A stretch of 33,677 nt of DNA from a virus, in the IMG/VR virus record IMGVR_UViG_3300043429_000668, positions 1-33,677 of that record, one strand, 5' to 3'. Position numbers and translations under genes: made by a program. Under the pieces are notes generated by a model. The model saw only the letters and a list, made by a program, of their open reading frames with translations. It made no database searches and was not told the origin of the DNA. Below, piece by piece: positions 1-6,336 of this stretch (its first letter is position 1; the number at the start of each line of letters is the position of its first letter).

Positions 1-254
1 AGGCGCAAGAGGTCTACTTGGCGGCGGCGGAGTCGGAATCGGGCTGCGGCGCGTCGTTCAAGCTGGTCACGCCCCGCGAGGATCCGGTCGAGGTCCGCGA
101 CGTCTCGTCGGTCGTCGCGTTGTTCAATGCGGCGCAGGGGAATCCGTCGGGCGAGAAGCTGCCCACGGGAACGGTCGTCGAGGCTCGCTACGAATACCCG
201 CGGGACAACGGCGAAAAGCCGTTCTGGCGGATCCTGCGAGTCGTCGAATGCGAA
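1..254. repeat. Left copy of imperfect terminal direct repeat
   Basis: Bases 1-254 match 33341-33594 without gaps at an offset of 33340. There are five substitutions, at 128, 159, 236, 239 and 254. In reading frame the first four are silent and the last changes Glu to Asp. Beyond this point both copies enter serine-codon repeats that no longer align. This supports a circular or terminally redundant genome, or two alleles or paralogues of one gene. Confidence 0.9.
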
Positions 255-1355
255 TGCGGTTCCTCGTCGTCGAGTTCCTCGTCGTCGAGTTCCTCGTCGT
301 CGAGTTCCTCGTCGTCGAGTTCCTCGTCGTCGAGTTCGTCTTCGTCGTCGACTTCCTCGTCGTCGTCGTCGTCGAGTTCGTCGGGCTCCGGCGGCTCGGG
401 CGACGGCGGCTCGGGCGGCTCCGGGGGCTCCGGCGGTTCGGGCGGTTCCGGCGACGGGTCCGGGGGCTCGGGCGACGGGTCCGGGGACGGCTCCGGGGAT
501 TCGGACGGCTCGGGCGACGGCGGCGGCGGAGGCTCGGGCGGTTCGGGTAGCGGCGATTCCGCGGGGCGCTGGTATTGCTACGTCGTCGGGACGGATTCGC
601 ACGGCGATCCTATCAAGGAATGCCATACGCCGGACGACCCGGACGACGAATACGCGGCCTGGACCCCGCCGGGATCCGATCAGGAGCCGCTATACCCGGA
701 GTCGGGGCCGCATTCGACATATGAGGAATGCGCGGAAGCCTGCGGCTTGCCGGGGTCGTCTTCGTCGGAAGAGGCTTCGAGCTACTGGGGTCGCTGGTAT
801 TGCTACCAGGTCGGAACGGACGACAACGGCGATCCTATCAAGGAATGCCACGTTTCGGACGACCCGAACGACGACGCGGGGCTATGGACCCCGGAACCGG
901 GCGCGGAGCCGCTGGCGCCGATCTCCGGCCATCACGACACGCTCGAAGACTGCGACGCGGAATGCAACCCGCCGCCCCCTTGGTTTTGCTATTGGCCGGA
1001 CGACGACGAGACAAAAGCCGTTTGTCGCCAACCGAACGAGCCGGGGAACTACTGGAATGGTTTACCGCCGCAGGGCGACCCGCACGAATCCTACGAGGAG
1101 TGTTGCGAGCGGTGCTCTTGCGCGTCGTCCGGTGGAAGTGGCGGAAGCGGTAGCGGGAGTGGCGGCGGACCCGGCAGCGGCTCGGGATCCGGCTCCGGTG
1201 GTGGCGGCGGCTCGGGCTCCGGCTCCGGCTCCGGTGGCGGCGGCGGAAGCTGCGGCCCGGGGGAGTGGCTTGAGGTGGTCACGAATGTTAGTTGCGTCGA
1301 CGGCGAGCTAATCGTCGAGAAGACGAAAATATGGGCGCGGGTCTGGGAGGAGTAA
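1..1355 (+). CDS. Poly-Ser/Gly/Cys-rich tail-tip or surface protein (5' part beyond window edge)
   Basis: The frame is open from base 3 with no credible start; the TTG at 18 lies inside a conserved segment also encoded at 33341-33594, so the true start is probably the GTG at 33142 if the genome is circular (about 517 residues). Order seen: a roughly 80-residue conserved N-terminal domain; a long serine run (from base 261); a Gly/Ser/Asp linker; two near-identical Cys modules beginning RWYCY and ending in a C-x3-C pair; a third, more divergent module (WFCYW to CCERC); a second Gly/Ser linker; and a short C-terminal domain. Paired cysteines suggest disulfide-stabilised or metal-binding knots on flexible stalks. 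Its place right after tape measure and distal tail genes suggests a displayed tail-tip adhesin (inference). I recognise no named family. It ends in TAATG, coupling it to the next gene. Confidence 0.75.
   Translation, partial: AQEVYLAAAESESGCGASFKLVTPREDPVEVRDVSSVVALFNAAQGNPSGEKLPTGTVVEARYEYPRDNGEKPFWRILRVVECECGSSSSSSSSSSSSSSSSSSSSSSSSSSSSSSTSSSSSSSSSSGSGGSGDGGSGGSGGSGGSGGSGDGSGGSGDGSGDGSGDSDGSGDGGGGGSGGSGSGDSAGRWYCYVVGTDSHGDPIKECHTPDDPDDEYAAWTPPGSDQEPLYPESGPHSTYEECAEACGLPGSSSSEEASSYWGRWYCYQVGTDDNGDPIKECHVSDDPNDDAGLWTPEPGAEPLAPISGHHDTLEDCDAECNPPPPWFCYWPDDDETKAVCRQPNEPGNYWNGLPPQGDPHESYEECCERCSCASSGGSGGSGSGSGGGPGSGSGSGSGGGGGSGSGSGSGGGGGSCGPGEWLEVVTNVSCVDGELIVEKTKIWARVWEE
261..335. repeat. Five exact 15-bp tandem repeats encoding serine
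   Basis: The unit TCCTCGTCGTCGAGT (five Ser codons) occurs five times in a row without change. It is followed by less regular TCG/AGT/TCC serine codons to about 390. The unit length is a multiple of three, so gain or loss by slippage changes the linker length without breaking the frame. The matching region at the right end (33601-33677) has a different order of the same codons. Confidence 0.9.
567..850. repeat. Internal duplication encoding two Cys modules
   Basis: Bases 567-581 recur at 792-806 and 603-625 recur at 828-850, all at the same 225-bp offset. Each copy encodes RWYCY, then a GTD segment, then GDPIKECH. The stretch between the identical blocks has diverged. The pattern indicates a tandem duplication of one Cys-rich domain within the tail-tip gene. 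Confidence 0.85.
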
Positions 1356-2452
1356 TGGCGCGAACGACGCGGCATAATCTCGGCGTCTGCGAATGTTGCG
1401 GCGGTTCCTCGTCGTCGGGTTCGTCGTCGTCGTCGTCGAGCGGGTCGCCCTCGAGCGATGCCGTCAAGGATTGTTGTTACGAATGCTCTTTCGATTTCCC
1501 GGATGCTGTCTATCCGGAACGGTGCGACGAATGCCCGGAGGGCTACGTTTGCGAGGACAGGGACACGCATGTTTGGTGCGCGAAATACACGCCGATTGAA
1601 TGCGGCTCGGAGCCGGACGGCGGCCCGCTGCCGGATCATTTGGAGGCGGAGCGGGATTGTACGGAATCCATGCACGGCGGCGGGCCGATGGGGCGCCCCT
1701 GCCCGGAGCCCGGTTGCTGCCTAGTCTGCGAGATTCCCGGCCCGCCGCCGGAGCAATGCCCGGATGGGTTTTTCTTCCCGAACGGCGTCGACGGGCTATG
1801 CCAGAAATATTTTCCGACGGATTGCTCCGAAGAGGAAATAGCCGAAGCTGCCCGCCAATGTGCGGCGGCTGGCGGCGCGGCTGTCGCCCCACCCGATGGG
1901 CCTTGCCCCGAACCGCCTCCGGCAACGTCCTGCACTCCACCTTCCTGCCCGCCGGATAAATACTGCACGTTCATCCATCCCGACTGCGGGCCGGGCGAAT
2001 GCTGTCCTACGGGCGTTTGGGACACGCTAGAGGAAGCGCAGGGCGTGGCGGCGGCATTCCCGTATGACGCGTTTAGCAAACAGGCGTGCGAGCAATGGTA
2101 TCGGGACAACTATCCCGGGCCGTGCGAGGAGTCGAGGGCCACTAGCCGCGAGCGCAGCGCTCCTTTCCCGGCCCCGTCGAGCAAGCCCCCGGCCCCGAAG
2201 GGCGGCGCGGGGACGGAGTTGAAAAAACTTCTCGGCAAGCTGGGGATCCGGAGTTCGCCGTCGTGCCGGTGCAACGCTCGCGCGCGGGAAATGGACAACC
2301 GGGGCGTCGCGTGGGTCGAGGCGAACCAGGCGACGGTCCTGGAGTGGCTACGGGAGGAAAGCCGGCGGCGGCGCTTGCCGTTCGTCCCGGCGGTAGGTCG
2401 GGCGTTGATTCGTAGGGCTATCAAAAATGCGAGGGCTGCGGGCTATGTTTGA
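1355..2452 (+). CDS. Cys-rich protein with Ser linker and conserved-looking C-terminal domain
   Basis: 365 residues from the ATG in the TAATG overlap with the upstream stop. The N-terminus has CECC, a short serine run, then about 200 residues dense in Cys and Pro (pairs such as CCYEC, CDEC, CCLVC, GECC) that look like disulfide-rich extracellular repeats. From about residue 285 the character changes to a compact, charged domain: GTELKKLLGKLGI, then CRCNARA, MDNRG, a Trp, WLREE and a basic end. I associate this C-terminal pattern, from memory only, with proteins neighbouring glycosyltransferases. No signal peptide or membrane segment is evident. It sits between the poly-Ser protein and two glycosyltransferase genes, so it may be a displayed substrate or an adaptor for modification (inference). 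Confidence 0.7.
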   Translation: MARTTRHNLGVCECCGGSSSSGSSSSSSSGSPSSDAVKDCCYECSFDFPDAVYPERCDECPEGYVCEDRDTHVWCAKYTPIECGSEPDGGPLPDHLEAERDCTESMHGGGPMGRPCPEPGCCLVCEIPGPPPEQCPDGFFFPNGVDGLCQKYFPTDCSEEEIAEAARQCAAAGGAAVAPPDGPCPEPPPATSCTPPSCPPDKYCTFIHPDCGPGECCPTGVWDTLEEAQGVAAAFPYDAFSKQACEQWYRDNYPGPCEESRATSRERSAPFPAPSSKPPAPKGGAGTELKKLLGKLGIRSSPSCRCNARAREMDNRGVAWVEANQATVLEWLREESRRRRLPFVPAVGRALIRRAIKNARAAGYV

Positions 2453-3779
2453 CCGTGTGTGTGTGGTGTCGCTGGATCGCCGGCCGGACCGGCTGGCGTC
2501 GTTCTTCGCCGGTCTGCCGGCGGATTTCCCGTTCGGCAAAGTCGAAGTTGTCCGGGCTGTCGACGGGTCGCGGTGCCGGCATCCGTCATGGTGGCGGCAG
2601 GGCGGCGGCGCCTGGGGTTGCTACCGTTCGCACGTTCGAATCATCGAAGACGCGATTAACGCGGGGCAGGAAAGCGTTCTTATATTCGAGGACGACGCGA
2701 CGTTTTGCCCGGGGTTCGCGGCTCGGGCTCGCGAGTATCTGGCGGCGCTTCCGTCTGATTGGGTCCAGGCGTATTTCGGCGGGCAACACTTGCGGCCCCC
2801 GCTGGCGGTCCCCGGAAACCGCCTGGTCGTCCGGGCGTCGAACGTGAACCGGACCCATGCCTACGCTATCCGCGGGCGCGTCGGGATGCTCCGCCTATAC
2901 CGTTGGCTCCACGCGTCGGACCAGTGGAAGAACGGATTCCATATCGACCATCATTACGGGCGGATGCACAAGGAACAGCGGAGCGGGTTCTACGCTCCGG
3001 CGGAATGGCTCTGCGGGCAGGCGGCGGGGCAGTCGAACATATCGGGCAAGCTAACCGCGGAACGTTGGTGGCGGGGTCGCTCGGCGCCGCCGGAGCCGGC
3101 TGCGGGCATCGCGGCGCCTGCGGCCGAACGGAAGTTCGTCGCGGTCATGGGGCTTCATCGTTCCGGTTCGTCGGCCTGCGCGATGGTGCTGCACAAGCTC
3201 GGCGTGAGCATGGGCGACAAGCTCGGCGGGTTTGAGAACCGGAACGGCGGCGGCGGGGAGGCTCGCGGCCTGGCGGCGATTTGCGAGCGGGCCGCCCGGT
3301 TCCCGTCGCCGATGCTCACAATGGACCGCCTGGAGTTGGCGCGGCAGTTGTCCGGCTGGGTCCGGCGGAGGTTCGCGGGCCGGACGATAGCCGGCGGCAA
3401 GTATCCGCACCTCTGCGCAATGGGTCCGGAGTTGGTCGAGGCGGCCGGCGACGCGTTGCGGGTCGTCGTCTGCGATCGGCCCCTGGAAGAGTCCATCGAA
3501 AGCCTGCGGCGGCGGTCCAGGGACGCCAAAGGCTGGCTGGCGATTACGGACGCGGAGGCGGAGGCGGTACAGCGTTGGCTATGGCAGGAACGGGATTCGT
3601 TCCTGTCGACGTTCCCCGCGGACCTGGTCTACCGGGTCGATTGGCGGGCTATGCGGGACGACCCGGCGGCGGTCGTCGGCGACCTGGTCGAGTTCCTCGG
3701 GGTCGAGCCGACGGCCGCGCAGCTGTCGGCGGCTGTGGCTCATATCAAAAAGGGGGACGCGTGCGCCGTTGCTTGCTAG
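2445..3779 (+). CDS. GT25-family glycosyltransferase fused to sulfotransferase-like domain
   Basis: 444 residues from the ATG at 2445, which overlaps the upstream stop by 8 bases and has a GAGG-type ribosome site; an in-frame ATG at 2427 is less likely. Residues 1-205 look like glycosyltransferase family 25: SLDRRPDR near 9, GCYRSH near 58, an acidic EDD at 82-84 expected to bind metal and nucleotide sugar, and HIDHHY near 166. After a Pro/Ala linker, residues 228-444 look like a PAPS-dependent sulfotransferase: the phosphosulfate loop GLHRSGSS at 236-243 and an Arg-rich RPLEESIESLRRR segment that fits the 3'-phosphate site. One polypeptide may thus transfer a sugar and a sulfate. Target unknown; the adjacent Ser-rich virion proteins or the host surface are candidates. 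The next gene overlaps it. Confidence 0.85.
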   Translation: MFDRVCVVSLDRRPDRLASFFAGLPADFPFGKVEVVRAVDGSRCRHPSWWRQGGGAWGCYRSHVRIIEDAINAGQESVLIFEDDATFCPGFAARAREYLAALPSDWVQAYFGGQHLRPPLAVPGNRLVVRASNVNRTHAYAIRGRVGMLRLYRWLHASDQWKNGFHIDHHYGRMHKEQRSGFYAPAEWLCGQAAGQSNISGKLTAERWWRGRSAPPEPAAGIAAPAAERKFVAVMGLHRSGSSACAMVLHKLGVSMGDKLGGFENRNGGGGEARGLAAICERAARFPSPMLTMDRLELARQLSGWVRRRFAGRTIAGGKYPHLCAMGPELVEAAGDALRVVVCDRPLEESIESLRRRSRDAKGWLAITDAEAEAVQRWLWQERDSFLSTFPADLVYRVDWRAMRDDPAAVVGDLVEFLGVEPTAAQLSAAVAHIKKGDACAVAC

Positions 3780-4444
3780 TCCTGAACGTCGGCGGCCGGT
3801 CGCTCTATCCGCCGTCGCGACGGTCGTTCGAACACGCGGCGCAGCGTTGGAAATGCGACCTGGTGGAGATCCGGCAGCGGGTCGCCCCGGTTCATATTTT
3901 CTGGCAGAAGCTATTCGCGCCACTGGTAGTCCAGCGCTACGCGCGGGTTTTGCAGTTAGACGCGGACGTTTTGATTCGGTCGGATGCCCCGGATCCGTTC
4001 GGCCTGGTGCCGGAGCCCGCGGTCGGCGTCGTCACGGCGGATCAGTCGACCGTCGAGAAGTTGCGGCCGTTCCGCGCGGAGGCGGCGGCGCTCTGGGCGG
4101 AGCGGCTCGGGCTCCCGCCGGTCCAGGATCCGGCGCGGCTCTTGAATGCCGGTTTCATCATCTACTCGCCTGCAATCCACGCGGGGCTATTCTCGCGCGC
4201 CCGGGCTTGCGGGGAGGCGCACGGCTGGGACCATACGGGCGTTGCCGATCAGTCGTCGCTTTCGGTTCTACTTGCGGCCGGCGCCGCCCCGGCCGAATGG
4301 CTCCCGCCAACGTGGAACGCGATTCGGCCGGCGTCGATTTGCAAGCGGGGGCGGGTCGTCACGCCCATGTCCGATTACCTGTGGCATTTCATCGGCAAGC
4401 GGCGCCGGGCGCGACGGATTGCCGGCGTTCGGTGGCGGGTCTAG
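3761..4444 (+). CDS. GT8-like (GT-A fold) glycosyltransferase
   Basis: 227 residues from the GTG at 3761, preceded by AAAGGGGG and overlapping the upstream gene by 19 bases; a longer upstream extension in this frame would cover the sulfotransferase domain and is rejected. Visible motifs are those of family 8: an early LLVLNVG strand, LQLDADVLI with the DAD metal site at 67-69, LNAGFIIYSP near 128, ADQSSL near 162, and HFIGKR near 209 resembling the C-terminal H-x2-G-x-K. It likely uses a UDP-sugar. Translational coupling to the GT25-sulfotransferase gene implies that both act on the same acceptor or pathway. It converges on the integrase gene with a 4-base overlap. Confidence 0.82.
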   Translation: MRRCLLVLNVGGRSLYPPSRRSFEHAAQRWKCDLVEIRQRVAPVHIFWQKLFAPLVVQRYARVLQLDADVLIRSDAPDPFGLVPEPAVGVVTADQSTVEKLRPFRAEAAALWAERLGLPPVQDPARLLNAGFIIYSPAIHAGLFSRARACGEAHGWDHTGVADQSSLSVLLAAGAAPAEWLPPTWNAIRPASICKRGRVVTPMSDYLWHFIGKRRRARRIAGVRWRV

Positions 4445-5322
4445 CCGGCCCGGAAGATTCGCGCGAGGGCGTCGAGCGGTTTCGGCCCGCCGGCTTGCAC
4501 GATTCTGGGGTCGAGGTAGCTGCGGCGAGTGACCCTATCGGACCCGTGTCCCATGTAGCCGGCGACGTCTATTCCTAGCCCGGAGGCGGCTAGGTGGGAC
4601 GCGGTCGAGCGCCGCAGGGCGTGAAACTTGACGTCGCGCCCCCGGCCTAGCCCGGCGCGTTCGGTGATTCGTCCGAAGCGGTTGTAGACGGTCGCCCGGT
4701 CGAGCGGCCAGAAAAACAGCGTAGGCGCGTCGTGCCGGCTGGCGGCGTCGACCAGGGCGGCGGTATCGGCGGAGAGTTCGTAGACGCGCTCGCGGCGCCG
4801 CCCCTTGCGGATGGCGGCCGGGATCCGAAGGAACGGGGCGGACCATCCGGCTTTCGGTGCGGCGAGCATGGCCGACACGCGTTCGCCCGATTCGAAAAGC
4901 GCCGCGACCAGGGCGAGCCAGAATGTTCCCGCCGGAACCGGACCGACGAACCCGGGCTCGGCCCCTGCCGCGAGGAATAGGCTCCGGAGTTCGGCCCCGG
5001 TGAATGCTCGCGGCGTTCGCTCGGGCAATAGCTCGGCCTGGACGCATGGCCGGACGTCGACGAGCCGGCGGTCGGCCGCGAGTCGCCAGAGCGCGAGGAT
5101 GCCGCAGCGTTCGCGCTCGACCGAATACGGCGAGAGCGTGCGCCCCCGGGCGGCGAGATATTGGCTCACGACCAGGTCGTCGAGGTCGGCGAGCATGGCT
5201 TCCCGGCGGAGGAATCGGGAAAACTGCCGGACGGCGTGGCGCAAGAGCCGAACGGAGTTTTCGGACCGGCCGCGGAGCCGGAGGGGAACGTAGACGGTTT
5301 CGAGGAAGTGGGAGAGAGTCAT
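4441..5322 (-). CDS. int: Tyrosine-type site-specific integrase
   Basis: 293 residues; the only leftward gene. An N-terminal SAM-like DNA-binding domain (about 1-95) precedes the catalytic domain. The catalytic set is visible: Arg148 in ESGERVS, Lys173 in RKGRR, His234 and Arg237 in FHALRR, His259 in GHGS, and the nucleophile Tyr269 in RRSYLDPR. The length suits a phage or XerC/D-like recombinase. It would insert the phage at a host attB site and, with an excisionase, remove it. The upstream gap contains a 16-8-16 inverted repeat that is a candidate core site. AAAGG lies about 12 bases before the start. Confidence 0.95.
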   Translation of the reverse strand: MTLSHFLETVYVPLRLRGRSENSVRLLRHAVRQFSRFLRREAMLADLDDLVVSQYLAARGRTLSPYSVERERCGILALWRLAADRRLVDVRPCVQAELLPERTPRAFTGAELRSLFLAAGAEPGFVGPVPAGTFWLALVAALFESGERVSAMLAAPKAGWSAPFLRIPAAIRKGRRRERVYELSADTAALVDAASRHDAPTLFFWPLDRATVYNRFGRITERAGLGRGRDVKFHALRRSTASHLAASGLGIDVAGYMGHGSDRVTRRSYLDPRIVQAGGPKPLDALARIFRAG

Positions 5323-5497
5323 AGCGCGGGCGTCCTTTATTTAGCCGCGCATCCTTGCCAGTGTCGGGAACGGGGGGCATCCATTGGCCCCGTCTTATCC
5401 CCATCGCAGGGGTATCTGTCCGAAGTCGAGCCGGGTTTTTCCTTTCGATCGTTTCTTGACGGTCGTTTCGGCCGATTCCTGTCCCCGCCATTCGAAA

Positions 5498-5537
5498 CCG
5501 TCGAATCCTGTTCCGTTTCGCGAACAGGATTCGACGG
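5498..5537. repeat. Perfect 16-bp inverted repeat with 8-bp spacer; candidate attP core or operator
   Basis: The arms CCGTCGAATCCTGTTC (5498-5513) and its exact complement (5522-5537) flank the asymmetric spacer CGTTTCGC. This matches the architecture of tyrosine-recombinase crossover sites such as lox (13-8-13). It lies 175 bp upstream of the integrase start. TCGAATCCTG also resembles the T-loop and T-stem of a tRNA gene, a common attachment target. It could instead be a repressor operator; there is no T-tract, so a terminator is less likely. Confidence 0.6.
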
Positions 5538-5542
5538 GAGCG

Positions 5543-5560
5543 GGCCGCGGAAACGCGGCC
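5543..5560. repeat. 7-bp hairpin with GAAA loop
   Basis: GGCCGCG and CGCGGCC pair perfectly around a GAAA tetraloop of the stable GNRA type. It lies 5 bp after the lox-like dyad. Role unknown; it could be an RNA hairpin or a protein-binding dyad. Confidence 0.6.
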
Positions 5561-5577
5561 GAAACTGTCCGTCGGAT

Positions 5578-5596
5578 GAACCCTATCCCCCGCCCG
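5578..5596. promoter_or_regulatory. Copy 1 of a repeated operator-like element
   Basis: GAACC, two extra bases, then ATCCCCCGCCCG. The same GAACC plus ATCCCCCGCCCG recurs at 5946-5962 inside the spacer of the early promoter. Two copies flanking the excisionase-like gene suggest binding sites for one regulator, perhaps that protein itself. Confidence 0.45.
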
Positions 5597-5604
5597 TGGC
5601 GGGG
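5588..5604. repeat. 7-bp inverted repeat with 3-base loop
   Basis: CCCCGCC (5588-5594) and GGCGGGG (5598-5604) are perfect complements around CGT. It overlaps operator-like copy 1. There is no following T-run, so a regulatory dyad is at least as likely as a terminator. Confidence 0.5.
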
Positions 5605-5621
5605 TCAAGTTTGCTGGACAA

Positions 5622-5637
5622 GTTCGGAAACCCGAAC
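5622..5637. repeat. 6-bp hairpin just upstream of the xis-like gene
   Basis: GTTCGG and CCGAAC pair perfectly around AAAC, 12 bases before the ATG at 5650. It lies close to the ribosome site (TTGGAGC), so it could affect translation or mark an autoregulatory operator. Confidence 0.45.
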
Positions 5638-5649
5638 GAAGATTGGAGC

Positions 5650-5916
5650 ATGGAAACCATGGTCGTCACCGATTCGCCGCTGATGACGCTCGAACAGGCG
5701 GCCCCCGTCGCCGGCTGCACGCCGACCTACCTGCGCCGGCTCGCGAATACGGGGCGGATTGAAACCGTCCGGATGGCCGGCGGGCGGCCCCTGGTGACGG
5801 AGCGGACCGCAAAGGAAGTCCGGCGGACGCTCACAAGCCGGGCGGTCTGCAACCGGCAAAAGCCCAAGGCGAAGCCGAAGCGCAAGCCGGCCGCCCGGGA
5901 TGCCCGGCGCGGCTGA
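5650..5916 (+). CDS. Excisionase-like HTH DNA-binding protein
   Basis: 88 residues from the ATG at 5650, which has GGAGC 2 bases upstream. An upstream open extension in this frame would cross all the inverted repeats of the control region and is rejected. Residues about 12-60 read as a MerR/excisionase-type winged helix: LTLEQAA-like start, a helix pair up to TYLRRLANTG, then RIETVRMAGGRPLVTE and a helix. The C-terminal 25 residues are strongly basic (KPKAKPKRKP). It faces away from int and follows the candidate att core. Excisionase/directionality factor is the likely role; a repressor is possible. The early promoter lies just downstream. Confidence 0.65.
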   Translation: METMVVTDSPLMTLEQAAPVAGCTPTYLRRLANTGRIETVRMAGGRPLVTERTAKEVRRTLTSRAVCNRQKPKAKPKRKPAARDARRG

Positions 5917-5943
5917 AAATCCGCGGTTTCTCCCGGGTTTTGC

Positions 5944-5973
5944 TTGAACCATCCCCCGCCCGGTTCGTATACT
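5944..5973 (+). promoter_or_regulatory. Strong sigma70-like early promoter with operator in the spacer
   Basis: TTGAAC (5944-5949), an 18-base spacer and TATACT (5968-5973). The spacer holds ATCCCCCGCCCG (copy 2 of the element at 5578) framed by the dyad GAACC/GGTTC (5946-5950, 5962-5966). A regulator bound here would block polymerase. It would drive the early operon from 6025. Confidence 0.65.
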
Positions 5974-5977
5974 AGAG

Positions 5978-6001
5978 CGTAGTTCGGATTTCGAAACTAC
6001 G
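5978..6001 (+). promoter_or_regulatory. Start-site inverted repeat with CGTAGTT motif
   Basis: CGTAGTT (5978-5984) and AACTACG (5995-6001) form a perfect 7-bp dyad across a 10-base loop, at or just after the expected transcription start. CGTAGTTCGG recurs in three other leader regions. Confidence 0.5.
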
Positions 6002-6024
6002 ATCCGACGACGGGAGGTTTCGCG

Positions 6025-6336
6025 ATGGTTCCTGGCATTCAAGTTCGGCTGGCGGAGATTCGGCGCGGCTGGGTCCGCAAGTCCGATGGGTTCCTCCCGC
6101 GGTTCGTCCATCGGACGGAAAACGCGGTCGTCGAGTTCGTCGGCGGCCGGCCCGGCATCCCCGCCGGGTTCCGGTGGCAGATTGTCGGCGGTCTCCGGGA
6201 CGGATGCCTTTACGGCCGGCTCGCGTCGGCGCTCCGGGCGGTCCCCGCCCCCGCGATGGCTTTCGGCTCGGGCCGGCGGGCGGTCCGGGTCATCCGCTAT
6301 AGTTCCGATTCCCTAACTCGGGAGGTTCTGCAATGA
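6025..6336 (+). CDS. Early protein of unknown function
   Basis: 103 residues; first gene of the early operon, with GGGAGG 7 bases before the ATG. It shows a mixed alpha/beta pattern with basic segments (RLAEIRRGWVRK, GRRAVRVIRY) and no membrane segment. I recognise no family. The stop overlaps the next start as ATGA, so it is translationally coupled to the PLD-like gene. Confidence 0.65.
   Translation: MVPGIQVRLAEIRRGWVRKSDGFLPRFVHRTENAVVEFVGGRPGIPAGFRWQIVGGLRDGCLYGRLASALRAVPAPAMAFGSGRRAVRVIRYSSDSLTREVLQ

Larger units (their letters stand above)
5323..5649. promoter_or_regulatory. Divergent int/xis control region rich in inverted repeats
   Basis: A 327-bp stretch with no convincing gene lies between the leftward integrase and the rightward excisionase-like gene. 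It holds four perfect inverted repeats in a row (5498-5537, 5543-5560, 5588-5604, 5622-5637) and one half of a repeated element (5578-5596). A TTGACG at 5456 has only a weak -10 downstream. The position fits an attP plus lysis-lysogeny control region (inference). Confidence 0.65.

Noticed and set aside
127-1311. 394-codon Arg-rich open frame overlapping the tail-tip gene
   Set aside because: Out-of-frame reading of serine and glycine codons; composition is pure Arg/Ala, with no ribosome site or domains.
5501-5520. A tRNA gene, from TCGAATCCTGTTCCG
   Set aside because: Only a T-arm-like fragment is present; no acceptor, D or anticodon arms. Kept as an att hint only.
5384-5683. 99-codon frame in the int-xis gap
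   Set aside because: Crosses all the inverted repeats and the xis start; no ribosome site.
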